Below the pieces are notes generated by a model. The model worked only from the letters and a program-made list of their open reading frames with translations, made no database searches and was not told the DNA's origin. Positions 21,471 to 33,481 of a DNA stretch of 64,000 bases are shown in pieces. How positions within the stretch are numbered: position 1 is the first letter of the stretch; every line of letters starts with the position of its first letter. The position numbers were made by a program, and so were the translations under genes. This DNA comes from Anthoceros angustus (lineage: Eukaryota > Streptophyta > Anthocerotopsida > Anthocerotales > Anthocerotaceae), in assembly GCA_010909165.1 (NCBI GenBank), contig VJWM01000068.1, positions 434,001 through 498,000 on the forward strand, given 5' to 3'.

Positions 21471-24110
21471 TCCTTGGCCTTTGAACAAATGATATTTATG
21501 CGCTTAACAACCTACTAGCCCTTTTCCTTGGTTTATGATTTTGTATTTTCTATATAGGTGCGGTGACCTATATATGTGTCGAGTAATCGTGCCTTACAAA
21601 CATCGCGATGCACATAGGTTGATTGTGCCATGACACAACATCTAGGTAGACATGTTCACATACACCACATGACGTGGTCCAAAGGCCAAGGCCAAGGACG
21701 TTTCTTCCTATATATAGGCGGTAGGGCGGGGATAGGCAAGTAGCGTGTAGTTGGTAGTCCATGGTTGGGTAGCCCACATATAGGCAAAAACCGGAACTTG
21801 ATGGAGTGCCACCTCACGATGGTAGGCGCTTAGGTATATTTGTAATCCCACTTGTCCTTGGCCTTGAACAATTGATATTCATGCAATCAAGAACGACGCC
21901 TTTTCCTTGGGTTATGGTGTTTACGTAGTTTGAATATAGATGCGACCTATATATGTGTCATAGTACCGAACATGCATCACGATGCACATAGATGGAAAAG
22001 GTGCCCATGATGAGCATCTAGGTATACATGTTCACATACTTCACATGTCAACCATCCATCCTGCATGCATGCATACCATGTGCTTTCCATGTGCACATTT
22101 TCCTTGGGTTTTGATTTTTAGGTCTTTTCTATATAGATTCGTTGACGATGTATGTGTCGAGTACCGTCGAACATATATCACGATGCACATGCACATGGTA
22201 TGTATGCATGATGCCCGTTGATGTGATGCATGTGACCATGTCTACGTAGATGCCGTGTCGTGGGCACCTTTTCCTTGGGTTTTGATTTTTATGTCTTCTC
22301 TATATCGCACGTGACCTTTATATGTGTCATGGTACCCTTCCGACATGCATGACGGTGCACATACATGGATTGTGCCATGGCACAAAGATCTAGGTACAAA
22401 TGTTCGATGCATCACATGACAACCAGCCATCATGCATACATACCATGTGGATGCCATCCATAGGCAATGCACATGTGACATTGGTCCAAATGCGAAGGAC
22501 TTTTCTTCCTATTTATAGGCAAGGCGGGGAAAGGCAAGTACGTAGATGCCGTGTCGTGGGCACCTTTTCCTTGGGTTTTGATTTTTATGTCTTCTCTATA
22601 TCGCACGTGACCTTTATATGTGGCATGGTACCCTTCCGACATGCATGACGGTGCACATACATGGATTGTGCCATGGCACAAAGATCTAGGTACAAATGTT
22701 CGATGCATCACATGACAACCAGCCATCATGCATACATACCATGTGGATGCCATCCATAGGCAATGCACATGTGACATTGGTCCAAATCGAAGGACTTTTC
22801 TTCCTATTTATAGGCAAGGCGGGGAAAGGCAATCGTAGATGCCATGGATAGATGGCGTGAACACATCGGAAAAGGCGGAAGTGGTAGGTTGACTAGCGGT
22901 CAACGATCGTCCGGACTCCAAGCAAGCAGAAGCACGCTTAGAAGGTTGGAACCGCATGAATCGAAAGCGGCGGTGGCAACATGCGTGAGCCCTCCGCAGC
23001 CTGTGGCGGTGGTGTTGGAAATCGAATAGTCACAGCAGCTTGGCGCGAAGCGGCCAAACAGTCCTGGTGGCAACGGCGATGCATTGGGGTGCCAAATGCC
23101 ACCGCACGATGGTAGGCGATTAGGTATATTTGTAATCCCACTTGTCCTTGGCCTTGAACAATTGATATTCATGCAATCAAGAACGTACGCCCTTTTCCTT
23201 GGGTTATGGTGTTTACGTAGTTTGAATATAGATGCGACCTATATATGTGTCATAGTACCCTGCCGAACATGCATCACGATGCACATAGATGGAAAAGGTG
23301 CCCATGACACAGCATCTAGGTATACATGTTCACATACTTCACATGTCAACCATCCATCCTGCATGCATGCATACCATGTGCTTTCCATGTGCACATTTTC
23401 CTTGGGTTTTGATTTTTAGGTCTTTTCTATATAGATTCGTTGACGTATGTATGTGTCAGAGTACCGTGCCGAACATATATCACGATGCACATGCACATGG
23501 TATGTATGCATGATGCCTGGTTGACAGGTGATGCATGTGACCATGTCTACGTAGATGCTGTGTCGTGGGCACCTTTTCCTTGGGTTTTGATTTTTATGTC
23601 TTCTCTATATACTGGCACGTGACCTTTATATGTGGCATGGTACCCTTCCGACATGCATGACGGTGCACATACATGGATTGTGCCATGGCACAAAGATCTA
23701 GGTACAAATGTTCATGCATCACATGACAACCAGCCATCATGCATACATACCATGTGGATGCCATCCATAGGCAATGCACATGTGACATTGGTCCAAATCG
23801 AAGGACTTTTCTTCCTATTTATAGGCAAGGCGGGGAAAGGCAATCGTAGATGCCATGGATAGATGGCGGGGAACACATCGGAAAAGGCGGAAGTGGTAGG
23901 TTGACTAGCGGTCAACGATCGTCCGGACTCCAAGCAAGCAGAAGCACGCTTAGAAGGTTGGAACCGCATGAATCGAAAGCGCAGGGCAACATGCGTGAGC
24001 CTGCGCCGCGGTGGTGTTGGAAATCGAATAGTCACAGCAGCTTGGCGCGAAGCGCCAAACAGTCCTGGTGGCAACGGCGATGCATTGGGGTGCCAAATGC
24101 CACCGCATGT
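21470..24110. repeat. Array of 200-300 bp units, inverted relative to the 11.8-13.4 kb array
   Basis: The units contain ccttttccttgggtt, atatatgtgtca, catgcatcacgatgcacatag, atctaggtagacatgttcaca and ccatgtgcttttcc-type blocks, which are reverse complements of the left array. Within it, 22246-22540 is repeated at 22541-22840 (about 295 bp). A larger unit of about 1.0 kb (22100-23100) is repeated at 23100-24110, including the gaacacatcggaaaaggcggaag block (22858, 23871). Confidence 0.8.
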
Positions 24111-24169
24111 ATAACAGAGGCTTTCTTCGAAGTTGGGGCAGCTCTTCACCAAGAACTCCAAGTGCCACT

Positions 24170-27100
24170 TTTCAAAGTGGAAGCTCACGAGCATAGGCGT
24201 TTTGCGATATGGGCGGCGGCGGCAGGTGGAAGACATGGAGCTCGACACACCCATGTGCCGGGGAGAGGAGGGAGGCGACCGGAAGGCATGGCGGCCGGGC
24301 ATCAGGAGCGCACTGGCCGCTGTGGCGGTGGCGACGATGAGGAAATGGCCGGCCGGGCGGCGGCGGCGAGCATGCAGCCGCAGCAGCGGAGGCGGTGGCG
24401 GCGTGAGGGCTGCAGCCCACCGAGGGCTGCAGTAATGCTTGAAGACAGAGGCCCCAGGACGAGCATGCAGAAAGTGAGGGCTCGGTCGCCGGCTGATGCG
24501 AGGCGCGGCATCCCGATGCCGCTTTGGTGGAGCCCTCCGCAGCCTGTGGCGTGCCACCTGGGGCGCCCCAACAAGCGGCGGTGGCGGCGGCGAGGTGCGC
24601 TCTTTTTGCCCTTGCTGGGCCAGCGGATGGCGCGTTCACCCCGCCCAAACCTCGGAGGCGTGCAGAGGGGTCTGCATGCAGCCCGAAGTCCCCGGATCGC
24701 AGATGAGGGGTTTGAAGGCGACACCGAGGGTCGCAGCAGCAGCCGGGTTGCCGCATGCGCCCGGCAGCCGCAGTGGAGGATGACGGCCGGGCGGCGAGCA
24801 TGCAGCCGCCACCGTAGGGAAGGGGTGGATCGGCCGACCGCAGCCAATGGCCGCAGTGAGGGTGGCTCGCCTGCACACGCCAATGGCTGCAGTGCAGGGG
24901 GATGGCTCGGCCGCATGCGCCGAGGGCCGCAGCCTTCGAGCCGCCGGCCGACATTCGCCTGCCCCACCAACGGCTGCAAGGCGAAGCCCAAGGACTGCAA
25001 CCCAGGTGGTTGCAGCCAAGGCGATGGCTGCAACGACAGAGGCGCATGCCGGGACGGAGGACCAGGCTTCCCTTGCGCCTCCTTCTCATGGCGTGCCAGT
25101 GGGGGGCGAGGGCGGAGGAGGTGGGGACGGAGGCAGCGGTGAGGATGGTGGGGCAAGCGGCTCCAGGCCGGGGAAGGAGCCCATGCCGGGGGCGCTTTCC
25201 GGTGGCAGTGGAGGCCAACGAAAGCGAGGAGGGAGAGGAGGCGCCCACAGCGGACGACGATGGAGACGTGGATGGGTGAACGGGCGAGGGAGCGCCAGGA
25301 CAACAATCGGAAGACTCGATGGTAAGTGAACGCACAATCCGTGATCGCAATGTGTTTGACAATGCTGGTGGGTTCGATTGTCATTGTCATGCCTCGTAAT
25401 GCCGGTTGCAAGTGGTGAACTTTGCCATGCCGTACTCATATGTCCGCGAGTTGGGTTTGCGGTGTGGACGGAGTGGACGACCAGCCCTGCTGTGGTCATC
25501 TACGACGAACGGAACTTCGCTCGCATCCGCTATACGGACGTGGAGCGCCAAGATCGAACGAGATCGGCGGCGGGCGGGCGGAGGAGGAGGCAAGAAGGCC
25601 GAGAGAAGAGCTGGCCGAGCTCATCGCTGAGCTCGAGGCGCGCGGCACCGGAAGAGGAAGAGGTGCACCTCCCATGTCCGGTGCGGAGGCGGCGAGACCT
25701 AGCGGGCGGCGGCGGGCGGCAAGGCCAAGATGCAAGGCGAGAGTGCCGAGGGGCGAACCCTGCCGCCGAGAGGCGTGAATGGGGCCAGCACTGGGAGGGG
25801 CCACCGCCCAAGGCCGCAATACAGGTGGGGCATCCACCCAATGGAGCTCGACACACCCATGTCGCGCCGGACGGAGGAGGGAGGCGACGAAGGCATGGCG
25901 GCCGGGCGGCGGAGGCGAACCCTGCCGCCGAGGCGGTGGCGACGATGGCGAGGAAATGGCCGGGCGGCGGCATCGCTCGCCCGGCCCGCAGCGGCCAGAG
26001 CAGCGCGAGGCGGTGGCGGCCGAGGGCCGCAGCCCACCGAGGCTGCAGCAATGCTTGAAGACAGGCCCCCAGGACGAGCATGCGGCGGAGGCTCGGTCCG
26101 ATGCGAGTGGGGCAGCATCCCGATGCCGCTTTGGTGGAGCCCTCCGCAGCCTGTGGCGTGCCACCTGGGGCGCCCCAACAAGCGGCGCGCCGAGGCGGTG
26201 GCGGCATCCCTTGCGCCCCACAAAGGGCCCGGCAGCGGATGGTCGCTGCGGCCCGCCCAACCTCGGAGGCGTGAGGGGCGATTGCATGCAGCCCGCGAAG
26301 TCCCCGGACCGCAGATGAGGGTCGCTGAAGGCGACACCGAGGGTCGCAGCAGCCGGGTTGCGCATGCAGCCGCAGGGCCGCAGTGAGGATGACGGCCGGG
26401 CGGCCGACGCCGCCCAGGGAAGGGGTGGATCGGCCGACGCAGCCACCAATGGCCGCAGTGAGGGTGGCTCGCCCGCATGCGCCGCCAATGGCTGCAGCAG
26501 GTGGGATGGCTGGCCGCATGCGCCGAGGGCCGCAGCAGCGAGTCAGCCTTCGACATCCCTGCAGCCACCAACGGCAGAAGCCAAGGATCGCAACCCATGT
26601 GGTTGCGCCAAGAGCGCAAACAGAGGCGCATGGGACGGAGGACCGGCATCCCTTGCGCCTCCTTCTCGTGACGTGCGTGGCGAGCGGAGGAGGTGGGGCC
26701 GAGGCGGCGAGGATGGTGGGGCAAGCGGCTCCGTGCCGGGAAGGAGCCTGCGGGGCGCGGTGAGAGTGGAGGAGAACGAAACCGAGGAGGGAGAGGAGGC
26801 GCCCACGGACAAGGAGACGTGGACTGGGTTGCGAACGGGCGAGGGAGCGCCACCGGACAACAATCGGAAGACTCGGTAAGTGAAGACGCACAATCCGCCG
26901 TGGATCGCAATGTGTTTGACAATGCTGGTGGGTTGTCATTGTCATGCCTCGTAATGCCGGTTGCAAGTGGTGAACTTTGCCATGCCCGGTACTCATATGT
27001 CCGCGAGTTGGGTTTGCGGTGTGGACGAGTGCCCTGCTGTGGTCATCTACGACGAACGGAACTTCGCTCGCATCCGCTATACGGACGTGGAGCCGCCAAG

Positions 27101-29450
27101 ATCGAACGGAGATCGCGCGGTGAGCGAGGAGGCGCAAGGCGAGAGAAGAGCTGGCCGAGCTCATCGCTGAGCTCGAGGCACCGGGCACCGGAAGAGGAAG
27201 AGGTGCACCAATGGGGGCAGCCCGGCGGGCGCCTGTGGGGCGGCCAAGATGCAAGGCGAGAGTGCCGGAGGGGCGAACCCGGCCGCCGAGGCGTGAATGG
27301 GGCCAGCACTGGGAGGGGGCCACCGCCAAGGCCGCAATAGGTGGGGCATCCACCCAATGGAGCTCCGAGTATGGTAGCAACGCAAGTCCAATGCGCTGTA
27401 ATCGACGCCGCCATGACGGGCGCCATCGGCCTCCTTCTTGAAGTGGTGGAGAAGGTGCGCAACCCGAGGGTCCACCGCACCGACATGGAGGGAGTGATGG
27501 ACAGACTCACGATCGCCGACAACGCAGCCTGGGAAATGCCGCGCGCTTCATGGAATACATGAACGCAAAGAATGGCCGCATCCTCCATGCCATCGGGCCA
27601 ATGTGCAAGTGCGGTTGCCGGTGGTGGATGCCCCTCTCCGCAATCGCCCCCGCCACGCCTTCCGGTTCGGGGTCCCCTTCCCATTGGTGCCGGGATGAAC
27701 CCGCCTCCCCAACCTCACAGGACAGCTGGTGCACTGCCCGCCATGGCACACCGGGTGCACCTCCCATGTCCGGTGCGGAGGGATATTCGCCCTCCACAAG
27801 AAAAGACAGGGGCGAACGGAAGTCCGCAGAGGAGGAGCCAAGTTCGAGCACAAGAGGATGGAGGGGCCGCTCGAGGCTCTTCCGCGATCGACCGTGGGCG
27901 AGGGAGGTGTTTTTTTTAGAGCGCCCCACCATGAGGTGTGAGCGCAGTTATGTTCGGATGTTTTTGGTTGAACGCGCATGCGCCGCCAATGGCTGCAGGT
28001 GGGATGGCTCGGCCGCATGCGCCGAGGGCCGCAGTGCGCCGAGGGCCGCAGCCGATTCGCTTGCAGCCCACCAACGGCCGCAAGGCGGCCAAGGATCAAC
28101 CCATGTGGTTGCAAGGCGGAGGTGCAAACAGAGGCGCATGCCGTGACGGAGGACCGGCATCCCTTGCGCCTTCTCGTGACGTGCCTGTGGGGGCGGGCGG
28201 AGGAGGTGGGGCGAGGCGTGAGGATGGTGCCTGTGCCGGGAAGGAGCCTGCGGGCGCCCGGTGAGAGTGGAGGAGAACGAAACCGAGGAGGGAGAGGAGG
28301 CGCCACGCGAGGCGAGACGGACCGGGTTGCGAACGGCGAGGGAGCGCGCCGGACAACAATCGGAAGACTCATGGTAAGTGAAGACGCACAATCCGCGGAT
28401 CGCAATGTGTTTGACAATGCTGGTGGGTTCGATTGTCATTGTCATGCCTCGTAATCTTGGTTGCAAGTGGTGAACTTTGCCATGCCGTACTCATATGTCC
28501 GCGAGGTGTGGACGGAGTGGAGACCAGCCCTACTGTGGTCATCTACGACGAACGGAACTTCGCTCGCATCCGTATACGGACGTGGAGCCGTAAGATCGAA
28601 CGAGATCGGCGCGCGGGCTGGAGCGGAGGAGGCAAGGCCGAGAGAAGAGCTGGCCGAGCTCATCGCTGAGCTCGAGGCAGGCGTGGCACCGGAAGAGGAA
28701 GAGGTGCACCAATGGGGGCGGCACTAGCAGGGCGGGCGCCTGGCCAAGATGCAAGAGAGTGCCGAGGGGCGAACCCGCAGCCGCCGAGAGGCGTGAATGG
28801 GGCCAGCACCTGGGGAGGGGCCACCGCCCAAGGCAACAAGGTGGGGCATCCACCCAATGGAGCTCCGAGTATGGTAGCAACGCAAGTCCAATGCGTAATC
28901 GACGCCGCCATGACGGGCCACGCACGCCTCCTTCTTGAAGTGGTGGAGAAGGTGCGCAACCCGAGGGTCCACCGCACCGACATGGAGGGAGTGATGGGAC
29001 TGACGACCGGGCCGACAACGCAGCCTGGAATAAAGACGCGTCGGCTCATGGAATACATGAACGCAAAGAATGGCCGCATCCTCCATGCCATCGGGCCAAT
29101 GTGCGCGGTTGCTGGTGGTGGATGCCTCCTCCGAATCGCCCCCGGCCACGCCTTCCAGCTCGGTCCCCTTCCCATTGGTGCCGGGATGAACCCGCCTCCC
29201 CAACCTCACAGGGAGGTGCACCCGGCCATGGCACACCGGGTGCACCTCCCATGTCCGCGGAGGGACATTCGCCCTCCACAAGAAAAGACAGGGGCGAACG
29301 GAAGTCCGCAGAGGAGGAGCCGGAGCACAAGAGGATGGAGGACCGCCGAGGCTCTTCCGCGATCGATCGTGGGCGAGGGAGGTGTTTTTTTTGTGGCGCT
29401 CCCACCATGAGGTGTGAGCGCAGACTATGTTCGGATGTTTTTGGTTGAAC
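24170..29450. repeat. Three-copy direct repeat, about 1.5-kb units, GC-rich
   Basis: The anchor aatgtgtttgacaatgctgg occurs at 25349, 26908 and 28404, and tacgacgaacggaacttcgctcgc at 25501, 27049 and 28548. The gagaagagctggccgagctcatc anchor occurs at 25602, 27140 and 28640, and atggagctc(c)ga at 24237, 25840, 27357 and 28858. The plus strand gives shared segments (VVNFAMPYSYVREL, YDERNFARIRYTDVE, ELAELIAELEA, VEKVRNPRVHRTDMEGVM, LMEYMNAKNGRILHAIGPMC) that suggest one ancestral coding region with a short coiled coil. I do not recognise it. CNG-rich blocks (gccgcagc, ggctgcag) vary in length between copies. Confidence 0.75.
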
Positions 29451-30079
29451 GCATGCGCCCGGCAGTGTCCGTAGGACTGGAAGTGGATTTGTAGGACGCA
29501 GTGACATTGCCCTCGCTTTGATGAGGTTGAGGAGGGATAGTGTGAAGCATGTTCGATCTCGTAATGCCCGCATTGCAATGGTTTCCTTCGCAATGCGTGT
29601 TCGGTTTGAAAGGTGAAGTTACGATCATCTTCGTCCGTCGCCCCATACATCCAACGCAAGCACAACACAAGCATGTTAGTAGGCAAGCACACCAACGTAG
29701 GGATCGCCCCACATCCCGCCCTTCCCGCATATATAGTGAAAGCGATGTGTAAGCGGAGGATTTGCGGTGCGCCGAACGCGGCCATACCGCGAACAAAAGT
29801 TCTGTGTATGTGTTGCCCGCCATGTTTGTGTAGACCCGATGAAAACCCTAACACCGCCATCAAAAACATGTATGACACCACAACACCGCCATGAAAAAAC
29901 ATGTATGACACCATCCAACACCAGCCGAGGAACGTGTGATAGAATGTTTTTCCCCGCCAGACAACCCCGTGAAGTGATGTGGCAATGACATTATACGTGT
30001 ATTATACGTGAGTATCGAAAAGATTCCGTGGCATATCCTCGTAGCGTACACCGAAAAGAAAGAAAGTCACACACAGACT
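29450..30079. other. Right subterminal region of the giant element
   Basis: AT-richer than the body. It contains a 30-bp-scale tandem duplication (aaaacatgtatgacaccacaac / aaaacatgtatgacaccatccaac, 29864-29925) and a ttatacgtgtattatacgtgag doublet (29991-30012). No gene is recognised. A minus-strand frame (29676-29921) reads through the tandem repeat and is not convincing. Confidence 0.5.
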
Positions 30080-30104
30080 CCCGTGTGACGAGATCGGTAT
30101 TCCA
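30080..30104 (-). repeat. Right terminal inverted repeat (25 bp)
   Basis: It reads CCCGTGTG...GGTATTCCA on the plus strand and matches the left TIR over all 25 positions. It is followed by TA at 30105-30106. Unique-looking DNA with a histone H3 pseudogene starts about 290 bp further on. Confidence 0.85.
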
Positions 30105-30345
30105 TAAGGAAGTCCAGCACCCACACTTAAGACTATGTAGATTCTAGGTTAGCCACTCAGCATGGAGAGTTTTATAACCACCCACTTATCATGCGAACAA
30201 TATCAATTACAGTGAATGATGACATTCGATTTAGGGCATTGATGGAAATCGATCCCGGGACCACCTCCCACACAGCCCCGGACATTCCACCTGCATGACT
30301 GTGTCCGAGGCATAAATTGTTGTTGCGCGTCTTATACCTCCGTGA

Positions 30346-30797
<452 letters not shown>

Positions 30798-30885
30798 GGC
30801 TTCACTGTATGGTGTATTTATACACCACCTCTCTGAGGAAAAGCTCTCAGCTCGAACACTAACATTCCTGTTTCTAACAGTTTTG

Positions 30886-31085
30886 TTATGCAGCTGCCCA
30901 AACTCTGGCCTCGGTTGGTTGGCACTCATATGTCAAGCATTGGTTGGTACTCTCTGGATCCTTGATGTTGCATTCGCCCTTCGTTTTCCCAAGCTTTTCC
31001 TGTCCTGATGCAGCTCTCAAAACTATGGCCTCGGTGATTGACACTCAAATCTGAAGCATTGGTTGGCAATCCCCGGGTCATTGAT
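30886..31085. repeat. Imperfect tandem duplication, about 118-bp unit
   Basis: atgcagctgcccaaactctggcctcggttgg..actcatatgtcaagcattggttggtactc (30888-30952) is repeated as atgcagctctcaaaactatggcctcggtgat..actcaaatctgaagcattggttggcaatc (31008-31073). No gene is seen from 30800 to 31720 apart from this. Confidence 0.8.
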
Positions 31086-31730
31086 GTGGGATTTGTTTTT
31101 CTTTTGCCTTTTCAAGTTTGCAAATGTACATCGATATTTCTTAGTGAAACCTGTGCCCCTCTTACTTTAGGCAGTTGTAGGCAGCGAGTACAACTGTGCA
31201 ATGAAGATCGGAGAGAGGAATAGGCTTGTCGACCATATTTGAGTCAGTTGCTGTGGTAGTGTAGCTTTATTGAGCGCCAGGGCTCCATGACCATTGCCAT
31301 GACCATTTTACAGTATTGCCATTCCAGTCACCAAAATGGGAACCATCGATGCTTTCGATTGACTCAACAGCGGCCCTAGCTCCAGAAGATGCCTCTATAT
31401 ACTGGTCAGTCTTCACGCTGACCCTGTCATCTGAAAATATGTGACCATGAATTGCATCCCAAAAATTATCCCAGGGGAAATCATAAACGCAGATTAGTGA
31501 ACCTATTTCAGGCCAACACAATACCCATGACATCTTCATTTGTAACATTCAATGCAGAGAAGGTGATTGTCTGTTAACCTCAAACATCCACTGGCTGTAC
31601 TTGTGTTAATAAGACCGACAGGTCTCTGGATCTTCACCCGGTGGCAGCAAGTACATGTTGCATACATATGTAGGTTGCCTCGGTGGTGAGTGTGTGATCA
31701 GGACACGCGACCTCTTTAACGGACTGTGTT

Positions 31731-31815
31731 AGCGGACTGTTTGCGGAGCTGTCTCAACGGACTGTTTGCTGACCTGTCTTAACCGGCTGTTTGCGAACCT
31801 GTCCTAACTGACTGT
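31731..31815. repeat. 25-bp tandem repeat, about 3.4 copies
   Basis: The unit is acggactgtttgc(t/g)gacctgtctta with point differences between copies. It lies about 500 bp upstream of the 32330 gene. No regulatory role is shown. Confidence 0.8.
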
Positions 31816-32329
31816 TACCAGTCTATTAGGTGATATCAGTTTCGACGTTAAACAAATGAATGGCCGGAGCGAAGGACCTGGAATGGACAGAGACGCGCAA
31901 CGGTAATTTTGAACTGCGAACTCGCGCTGGCTCTGGGACACTGAAGCGTCGAGGCCAGTGAATGCGGTGACCGGAGACTTCTCCTTGGGATTCAACTGCA
32001 CACTAAGATGCAGCTCCAGCCCTGCTTCCTGTGGGATAACCTCATAGCAGTCTCAATTGATTCCCATTCACTTCGTCGTGGTTCCGAGCGTTCAGCTGCA
32101 CTGAACATCGAGAGTTAATATTTACTGTGCGAACATCATCTCGGTACCATGAACCCATTTCGTCCTTTACACCAGGTCGAATTCTCACCCTCTGATTGCA
32201 TCTCCGCATAGAAGGACTTTGCCCACATTGCTGCTGATCACAAGGGCCTAGATAGTTTTGTACACCTCCGTTACCTGATTCTTGTTCATTAATGTTTGTG
32301 CACAGGACTTGTTCCACGACACCCCCGAC

Positions 32330-32869
32330 ATGTCTCTCCCACCACCTCGGTTTCCGCCCCGGAACGTCGTGGGGAATCCCGACATGCTGCAAACGCAAGC
32401 CATTCCTCAGCCCGACGAGGAGCAGGCCGCTCCGGTACCGGAGGTTCCCGAGCCGGATCAGTTTGAGACAATAGATCTGAATTCGACGCCAGATCGAGCT
32501 GTGCAGCAGCCCCAGGAAGCTGAGAAGCAGGAGCCAGAGCAAGGAGTTCGCCTGTCTCTAGCAGCAGGACGCCTATGGAAGTGGCTGGTCGACGGGATCA
32601 GGGCTCTATTGAATGGGCTGGTGCAGGGCCTCCTGCGCCTCAGGAGCTGGCTGCTGGAAGCTTGCCATGGTGCGTGGGATCGGGTGCGCGATGGTCTCCA
32701 GGCTTTTTGGCGTTGGCTGTGCCAGGGTGCCAGGCATTTGGGTTGGCTCCTGGAAGCTGTCAAGCTTAAGGCTCTCTGGGCTTTGCTGTTCAGGTGCCTG
32801 AGAGCTCTTGCAGGTTTCTGCAATTGGCTGCTCGAAGTTATCCCGCAGCGACTGGGATTTTGGTTCTAG
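32330..32869 (+). CDS. Trp/Leu-rich amphipathic repeat protein (179 aa), unrecognised
   Basis: The predicted product starts MSLPPPRFPPRNVVGNPD and has two halves. Residues 1-75 are polar, rich in Pro, Gln and Glu, and look disordered. Residues 76-179 are a run of short Trp- and Leu-rich segments (LWKWLVDGIRALLNGLVQG, LLRLRSWLLEACHGAWD, LQAFWRWLCQGARHLGWLLE) with a rough 18-22 residue period, fitting amphipathic or membrane-lying helices. There is no signal peptide. A cag acceptor-like site lies at 32302-32305 and the frame is open upstream to 32282 without an ATG, so this may be the last exon of a longer gene. I chose the first in-frame ATG. The W-rich tail resembles that of the protein at 36578-37627 on the opposite strand. 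Confidence 0.45.
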   Translation: MSLPPPRFPPRNVVGNPDMLQTQAIPQPDEEQAAPVPEVPEPDQFETIDLNSTPDRAVQQPQEAEKQEPEQGVRLSLAAGRLWKWLVDGIRALLNGLVQGLLRLRSWLLEACHGAWDRVRDGLQAFWRWLCQGARHLGWLLEAVKLKALWALLFRCLRALAGFCNWLLEVIPQRLGFWF

Positions 32870-33480
32870 CGGAATATCTCGCGGCGACTAGCCCTCATCT
32901 TTCGTGTTCCATATATGGGCAGCATGGTCAATTGTCAACACGTTAATCTGCCAGTCAAAATTACCAGCACATTGATTATTAACACACTCGTCCCCAGACA
33001 CCAATGCCGGATGGAGCTTACACGTTGGACCCACCCAGATCCAGATCCTCCAGGGGTTTTCTATCAGGAAAAACCGAAGTATGCCAAACCGGCTAGTCTG
33101 CGGATTCTTTGAGAACTAGCACACTACAAAAGAGCCTTGATCTTCAATCAGCATTCGAAACTAGAGTTGAAAGTGTTTCGGATAGGTATTACATATTCTA
33201 ATAAAAGATACTGCACAATTGAACGTTTTATCATATATTTATATTACTTATTAACTTTTTAAGTAAAAAGGTAAAAAGTGAAAAATAAGTAACCTTAAAT
33301 CCTAAAATAAAAATAAAAATTAATTTATAACACTGGTTGAAATCTAACAAAAAAAACTATGTTTACCACATTTAAGATAAATTAAATAATTTATTTATTT
33401 TAAAACTATGATTTTCTATGATTGAATTTATCCTGATTAAGATTTTTTAAACTTTTTAAACTTATAGGTATAATTATAAA
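32870..33480. other. AT-rich intergenic DNA
   Basis: 33190-33480 is strongly AT-rich with poly-A and TTTAAA-like runs. No coding signal or RNA gene is seen. It separates the 32330 gene from the minus-strand ORF ending at 33482. Confidence 0.6.
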
Positions 33481-33481
33481 A

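Larger units (their letters stand above)
39..30104. mobile_element. Giant (about 30 kb) TIR-bounded DNA transposon, internally rearranged
   Basis: The two ends are a perfect 25-bp inverted repeat starting TGGAATACCGATCTCG, with the dinucleotide TA directly outside both ends, as expected of a TA target-site duplication. The interior carries repeated minus-strand fragments of a helix-turn-helix plus DDE integrase-like protein, which supports a DNA transposon. The rest is a patchwork of direct duplications and inverted arrays with no LTRs and no recognisable reverse transcriptase. A 6-bp word (GGAAGT) also occurs just outside both ends but is offset by three bases, so I do not count it as the duplication. 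Established: TA duplications occur in several cut-and-paste superfamilies. Inferred: the whole 30 kb moved as a unit. Alternatively, two ends of different copies may bracket unrelated repeats. Confidence 0.65.

Noticed and set aside
12000-24000. CRISPR-like array from regular 200-300 bp repeats
   Set aside because: Units are long, contiguous and lack unique spacers, and the organism is a plant.
25530-27380. 616-codon minus-strand open frame
   Set aside because: It lies antisense to the three-copy GC-rich module, is Ala/Pro/Arg-rich, and runs through ggctgc repeats with no domain.
32-30113. GGAAGT outside both TIRs as a longer target-site duplication
   Set aside because: The two copies lie at different distances from the TIR (A against TAA between), so they cannot be a simple duplication; the TA dinucleotide fits better.
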